Assembly: GCA_036336695.1 (NCBI GenBank)
Contig: JAYZFQ010000133.1
Span: forward strand, 1-11,037
DNA length: 11,037 nt
Reading direction: 5' to 3'
Origin: GCA-2729515 sp036336695
Lineage (GTDB): Bacteria; Myxococcota_A; UBA9160; SMWR01
Part shown: piece after piece, positions 7,813 to 11,037 of the stretch
Layout of the letters: every line of letters begins with the position of its first letter
How positions within the stretch are numbered: position 1 is the stretch's first letter
The notes under the pieces: model-generated
What the model was told of the DNA's origin: nothing
The model's database searches: none
Seen by the model: the letters and a program-made list of their open reading frames with translations, nothing else
Translations under genes and position numbers: made by a program

Positions 7813-9291
7813 GTGGGCTGGCCTACCGCGGGACTCCTGGCTGCCGCCGCCCTGCTTGCGTGCGTGTCGCGGCCCCTGCTCGAACAGCACTGGGTCGCCG
7901 TCGAGACCCCGCACTTCGCGATCGTCAGCGCCCTCGACCCCGAAGCGACGCAGCAACTCGCAGATGACCTCGAACGCTTTCATGCCGCCATCGAGTTCGT
8001 TTCGGGAACGCGGCTCGGCCACGCGCCCGTCCGGACCCGCGTCTACGCCTTCGACGACCCGACGCTCGAGCGCCCCTTCAATCGACGCGGGGAACCCGCC
8101 TATTTCCTGCCGTCGCTCCGCGGCCCGCGCATCGTGCTGCGCAATGGAAACGGCTGGCGCGGCGATGCCACTCGCCGCGTGCGGCGGCGTTACGCGGAGT
8201 ACCTGCTGCGCAACCGCGATGGTGTCGACCAACCCCTCTGGCACGATGCGGGTTTTTCCGAGTTCGCGAGCACGATCGTGGTCTGGGACAACGGCGCCGA
8301 GATCGGTGCCCATGATCGGAAACGGCTGGCCCAGCTGCGAAGCCAGATGCGCATCCCCTCCAAGCGGCTTCTCGCCGCCGAAACCCTCGACCCCCACGAC
8401 TCCGACGCATTCGAAGCCGAGGCCTGGCTCGTCGTCCACTACCTCTTCTTCGGGCAGCCGGCATCCGAACCGGTCGGAGCGCACCTGCGCCGGTACAGCG
8501 CCCAGCGCGCCCGCGGCACACCGCCCACCCCTGCGCTCCGTGCAGCACTGGGAGGCACGAGTTCGAGCCTCGACCGCAGGCTCAAGAACCACCTCCGCGA
8601 CGGGCACTTCGACACGCTCGCAATGCGCATCGAACACCCCTGGGACGCCCACCCTCCCGTCCCCCTTTCGCGCGGTGCGATCTGCGCCGAACTCGGCTGG
8701 CTCTCCCTCGAAATCGGCAAGCACGACCAGGCCCGCGGTTTCTTCGCTTGCGCGCTCGCAGCCGCACCCGCCAACGCGTCGGCCGCAGCCGGCCTCGGCA
8801 CCCTCGACGCACGCGCCGGCAAGTGGGAAGAAGCCGTCACTCAGTTCGACAACGCCCTGGCCGCCGCTCCGGACGATGCGCTGGTTCAGCTCGACGTCGC
8901 GGAAATCTACCGCGCCCGGGCGCGAACTCTCGCAGACGACGAAACCCGCCATGCCCTGGTCGAGGCCGCGCGGAAGCACTACCGCCGGAGCCTCGAGATC
9001 GAACCCAACCTCCCCGAAACCCACGCAGGATTGGCAGCGACCTACCTGATCCGGGGGGAAGATCCGCGCCTGGGGCTCCCGGCGATCCGACGCGCCCGGG
9101 AACTGCTTCCGGCTTCACTCGAAATCAATCTGCTGGAAGCCGCCCTGTTGGCACGAACCGGCAACCCGGTCTCGGCACGGCGGCGGGCGAACGCGGTGCT
9201 CGCGCGCGCAAGATCGGACGGCACGTCACGCGCCGCGCGCGAAATTCTCAAACGGCTCGACGCCGCACCGCAGGCCGCGAAACCGGAGTGA
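7813..9291 (+). CDS. Exported TPR protein with a degenerate metallopeptidase-like N-terminal domain
   Basis: This 492-residue protein has a hydrophobic N-terminus (6-17) ending in LLAC at 14-17. That is a possible lipobox, although the n-region MGWPTAG has no positive charge. A domain at about 27-250 resembles the DUF1570/peptidase-MA-like proteins, with VETPHFAIVSA (29-39), VYAFDDPTLERPF and then RRYAEYLLRNRDGVDQPLW (125-143). Residues about 287-480 contain four or five TPR-like helical pairs, for example GKWEEAVTQFDNALAAAPDD and HYRRSLEIEPNLPETHAGLA. As I recall the family, the stretch at 125-134 normally reads as an HExxH zinc site and residues 145-151 as DEGFAEF. Here they read RRYAE and DAGFSEF, so catalysis is unlikely. 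The GTG start is the only usable one, because an in-frame stop lies at 7798-7800. Its SD (AGGG, 7807-7810) is too close. A scaffold or interaction role at the envelope is inferred. Confidence 0.82.
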   Translation: MGWPTAGLLAAAALLACVSRPLLEQHWVAVETPHFAIVSALDPEATQQLADDLERFHAAIEFVSGTRLGHAPVRTRVYAFDDPTLERPFNRRGEPAYFLPSLRGPRIVLRNGNGWRGDATRRVRRRYAEYLLRNRDGVDQPLWHDAGFSEFASTIVVWDNGAEIGAHDRKRLAQLRSQMRIPSKRLLAAETLDPHDSDAFEAEAWLVVHYLFFGQPASEPVGAHLRRYSAQRARGTPPTPALRAALGGTSSSLDRRLKNHLRDGHFDTLAMRIEHPWDAHPPVPLSRGAICAELGWLSLEIGKHDQARGFFACALAAAPANASAAAGLGTLDARAGKWEEAVTQFDNALAAAPDDALVQLDVAEIYRARARTLADDETRHALVEAARKHYRRSLEIEPNLPETHAGLAATYLIRGEDPRLGLPAIRRARELLPASLEINLLEAALLARTGNPVSARRRANAVLARARSDGTSRAAREILKRLDAAPQAAKPE

Positions 9292-10953
9292 TCATTTGCC
9301 GCGGTCTGGCGCCGCGGACTCCCAGCCGACTTCCTGGACCAGGACCCCTTCGGCCAGTGGACCCTCCTGTCCCACGAGAACGACGACGTGATCTCCCGCC
9401 CCCGGCGGGTTCTCGGGCCGCGAGGGCAACCGCACGGTGAAGGGGCCGGGCTGGTCGAGCGGAACGCGCCGGCGCGGGCCCCACGCCACCTCGACAGACA
9501 ACACCGCCGGGAGCACGGCGTCGGCGAGCACCTCGCCCTGGACCACGAGTTCCCCGGCACGGTCGGGCAGCACGAACAAGCCCCGCCGTCCGAGTTCCCA
9601 GCCACCCGCAGCACCGTGCTTCGGCGATCGCCAGCCGATCCAACCGTCGCCCACGAAATCGGGATGCGCGTGGGCGCGAAAATCCAGCCGCTCCGGTCCC
9701 GCTTCGCCGCCCGGGTGCCGATCGACGGGCCCCGACCGCGCGTTGGACGACGGCGCGCCCGGTTCGCCGGCGAGCCAGGCACTGACCAGCTCCGCCGCCA
9801 GGGCATGCCCGGCGGGCGCCAGGTGACCGTCCCGCTCGAAGACCTCGGTGCCGGCTTCCGCCGCCGCACGCAGGGGTTCCTGCAGCATTCGGGCGTCCAT
9901 GCCTTCCGCCGCGAAGAAGCGACCGAGGCGCTCCTCGGGAAGGTTCCAGTCCAGCAGCGCGCCGAGCGGCCTCCCCAGCGCCCGGCGAACTGACGCATCC
10001 AGCGCCACCCCTTTCGCAGTCGTGTGCACCTGGTCCGCCATGGGAATCACCAGCACGAGCAAACGCGCGCCGAGTGCTTCGGCTTCGTCTCGAACCGCGC
10101 GGAGAAGCGCGAAGGTATCCCCCCAGGCCGCCTGCCACGGGGAGCCCGGTGCCGGGCGCCGGAAGAGCTCGAGGTGCTCCCGGGGCGCCGCGCCCCGGCC
10201 CAGGCGCTCGGCCACTCCCGCGGGCGAGGGCCAGGGCTGCAACCAGTCGATCCGCTGCTCGCCCGCACGGGCGAGCAAGTTGCGTTCGGCCACCGCCAAA
10301 AGCCGCGAATGGCGCCGGAGCCACGCCCGCCACGGATGCGTCCAACGAACCCCCATGCGTCCCGAATCCGCAATCAGGTAGGGGCGAACGTAGTCCCCGA
10401 CGCTCACGCGGGAGGACCCGGCGAGCCCCAGCGCGTTGTTGATCAGATCGTTGCCGGGATAGAGGGCGAGCACGACGACATCGGGACGCAAACGCGGAGC
10501 GAGGCGCCGCAGCAGGAGCAGTTCCTGGGCTGTTCCGTAGTCGGACGCGGAGAGATTCGCGACCTCGGCCGGAATTCCGCGCTCTGCGAGCGCGACTGCG
10601 GTACGCGCCGTCATCAGGTCCGCGTCGCGGCGGTCGAGGGTAAAGAGAAACGAATCGCCGAGAAACACCACGCGGAGTTCCCCGGGCTCAGCCGAGTCAC
10701 GGAGTTCGTCGAGCGAGGCCAACGTGCCCGAGCCGCGGAGTCCATCGGAGGAGAGCTCGACCGTGTACTCCCCCCGCGCATCGCTCCGCGTGCCGCGAAA
10801 ATCGGAAACGCCGCGAAAGCCGAGTTCCGGATCGAGTTGGAGCGGTTCATTGTGGTAGCGAGGCGGCGCGAACCAGACACGGGCCAGGATCTCGCCAATC
10901 CCCAGCACGAGCAACAAGGCACCACACCCCAACGCCAGGCGGCGGAACATCAC
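9292..10953 (-). CDS. Membrane-anchored SGNH/GDSL hydrolase-like protein with a C-terminal beta domain
   Basis: This 553-residue protein has an N-terminal hydrophobic helix (about 5-27, after MMFRR) that should anchor it facing the periplasm. The SGNH signature is present: VVFLGDSFLF with Ser101 as the nucleophile (95-104), LYPGND with Asn168 (164-169), and FERDGHLAPAGHALAAELV (372-390) with Asp375 and His377 as the remaining catalytic pair. Such proteins act as esterases or acyl-transfer enzymes and are common in exopolysaccharide and envelope loci. Residues about 430-545 form an extra beta-rich region (for example GELVVQGEVLADAVLPAVLS) that is not part of the SGNH core and may bind sugar. 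The start is GTG at 10953, overlapping the upstream gene's stop by 4 bp; ATG at 10950 is an equally possible start. The stop codon abuts that of the TPR gene. The substrate is unknown. Confidence 0.85.
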   Translation of the reverse strand: MMFRRLALGCGALLLVLGIGEILARVWFAPPRYHNEPLQLDPELGFRGVSDFRGTRSDARGEYTVELSSDGLRGSGTLASLDELRDSAEPGELRVVFLGDSFLFTLDRRDADLMTARTAVALAERGIPAEVANLSASDYGTAQELLLLRRLAPRLRPDVVVLALYPGNDLINNALGLAGSSRVSVGDYVRPYLIADSGRMGVRWTHPWRAWLRRHSRLLAVAERNLLARAGEQRIDWLQPWPSPAGVAERLGRGAAPREHLELFRRPAPGSPWQAAWGDTFALLRAVRDEAEALGARLLVLVIPMADQVHTTAKGVALDASVRRALGRPLGALLDWNLPEERLGRFFAAEGMDARMLQEPLRAAAEAGTEVFERDGHLAPAGHALAAELVSAWLAGEPGAPSSNARSGPVDRHPGGEAGPERLDFRAHAHPDFVGDGWIGWRSPKHGAAGGWELGRRGLFVLPDRAGELVVQGEVLADAVLPAVLSVEVAWGPRRRVPLDQPGPFTVRLPSRPENPPGAGDHVVVLVGQEGPLAEGVLVQEVGWESAAPDRGK

Positions 10954-11036
10954 GGGGACCCGGCCCCGGTGTAGGCATCGAGCGCCGCCGCAACCCCTTC
11001 GCGGATCTGGGCAGTGTCTTGGAAGAACTCCGACTG
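10950..11036 (-). CDS. C-terminal end of an unrecognised protein (partial, runs off the window)
   Basis: Reading leftward from 11036, 28 sense codons precede a TGA at 10950-10952. The peptide starts QSEFFQDTAQIREGVAAALD and then ends AYTGAGSP. It has protein-like composition, with an amphipathic helix pattern and strong third-position G/C. The stop overlaps the GTG start of the SGNH gene in the GTGA arrangement also used by the plus-strand genes. This supports a real upstream gene in a minus-strand operon. The fragment is too short to identify the family. Confidence 0.65.
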   Translation of the reverse strand, partial: QSEFFQDTAQIREGVAAALDAYTGAGSP

Positions 11037-11037
11037 A

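Noticed and set aside
7318..9024. 568-codon minus-strand open frame opposite the third GT-C and TPR genes
   Set aside because: It spans two well-supported plus-strand genes and shows no family motif. Long antisense frames are expected at this GC content.
9270..9320. Bidirectional terminator between the convergent genes
   Set aside because: No stem-loop followed by a T-run was found on either strand; only the short TGATCA palindrome formed by the two stop codons is present.
10024..10974. 316-codon plus-strand open frame opposite the SGNH gene
   Set aside because: The minus strand carries intact SGNH catalytic blocks. The plus-strand translation has no family features and is antisense shadow.
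1..11037. Mobile elements, CRISPR arrays, phage genes or a defence system
   Set aside because: No transposase, integrase, nuclease, spaced direct repeats or inverted terminal repeats were recognised on reading both strands.

Overview
The window is a compact, very GC-rich bacterial segment (GC around 70%, estimated by eye) with strong G/C preference at third codon positions and frequent GTG starts. Almost all of it is coding. These traits and the protein types (long multi-pass GT-C membrane proteins, TPR proteins, membrane-anchored SGNH proteins) suit a high-GC, envelope-rich and probably Gram-negative bacterium such as a Myxococcota/deltaproteobacterial-type lineage. That placement is an inference; nothing in the window fixes the taxon.

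Layout. At the left edge (1-34, minus strand) lies the 5' half of a tRNA-Leu, cut in its anticodon loop by the window border. A 51-bp divergent gap (35-85) separates it from a six-gene plus-strand run. The genes in order are: a family 2 glycosyltransferase of the polyprenyl-phosphate-sugar-synthase type (86-862); a GH15 glucoamylase/trehalase-like hydrolase (863-2758); three multi-pass membrane proteins of GT-C type (2760-4424, 4421-6394, 6391-7800); and an exported TPR protein with a metallopeptidase-like N-terminal domain that has lost its apparent catalytic residues (7813-9291). Spacings are 0, 1, -4, -4 and 12 bp, so the run looks like one transcript with translational coupling.

From the right, a minus-strand membrane-anchored SGNH/GDSL hydrolase-like gene (9292-10953) converges on it. 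The two stop codons abut with no intergenic base. The SGNH gene itself overlaps by 4 bp the 3' end of another minus-strand gene (10950-11036) that runs off the window.

Functional reading (inference). The cytoplasmic GT2 would charge a polyprenyl phosphate with a sugar. The GT-C proteins would use such lipid-linked sugars on the outer face of the inner membrane to decorate a glycan, lipid or protein. The SGNH protein could add or remove an ester group on an envelope polysaccharide. The soluble GH15 enzyme is the odd member of the set. No IS element, CRISPR array, phage gene or recognisable defence system was seen. The most notable points are the three-GT-C cluster with an embedded GH15 gene, the apparent pseudo-peptidase TPR protein, and the zero-gap convergent junction.
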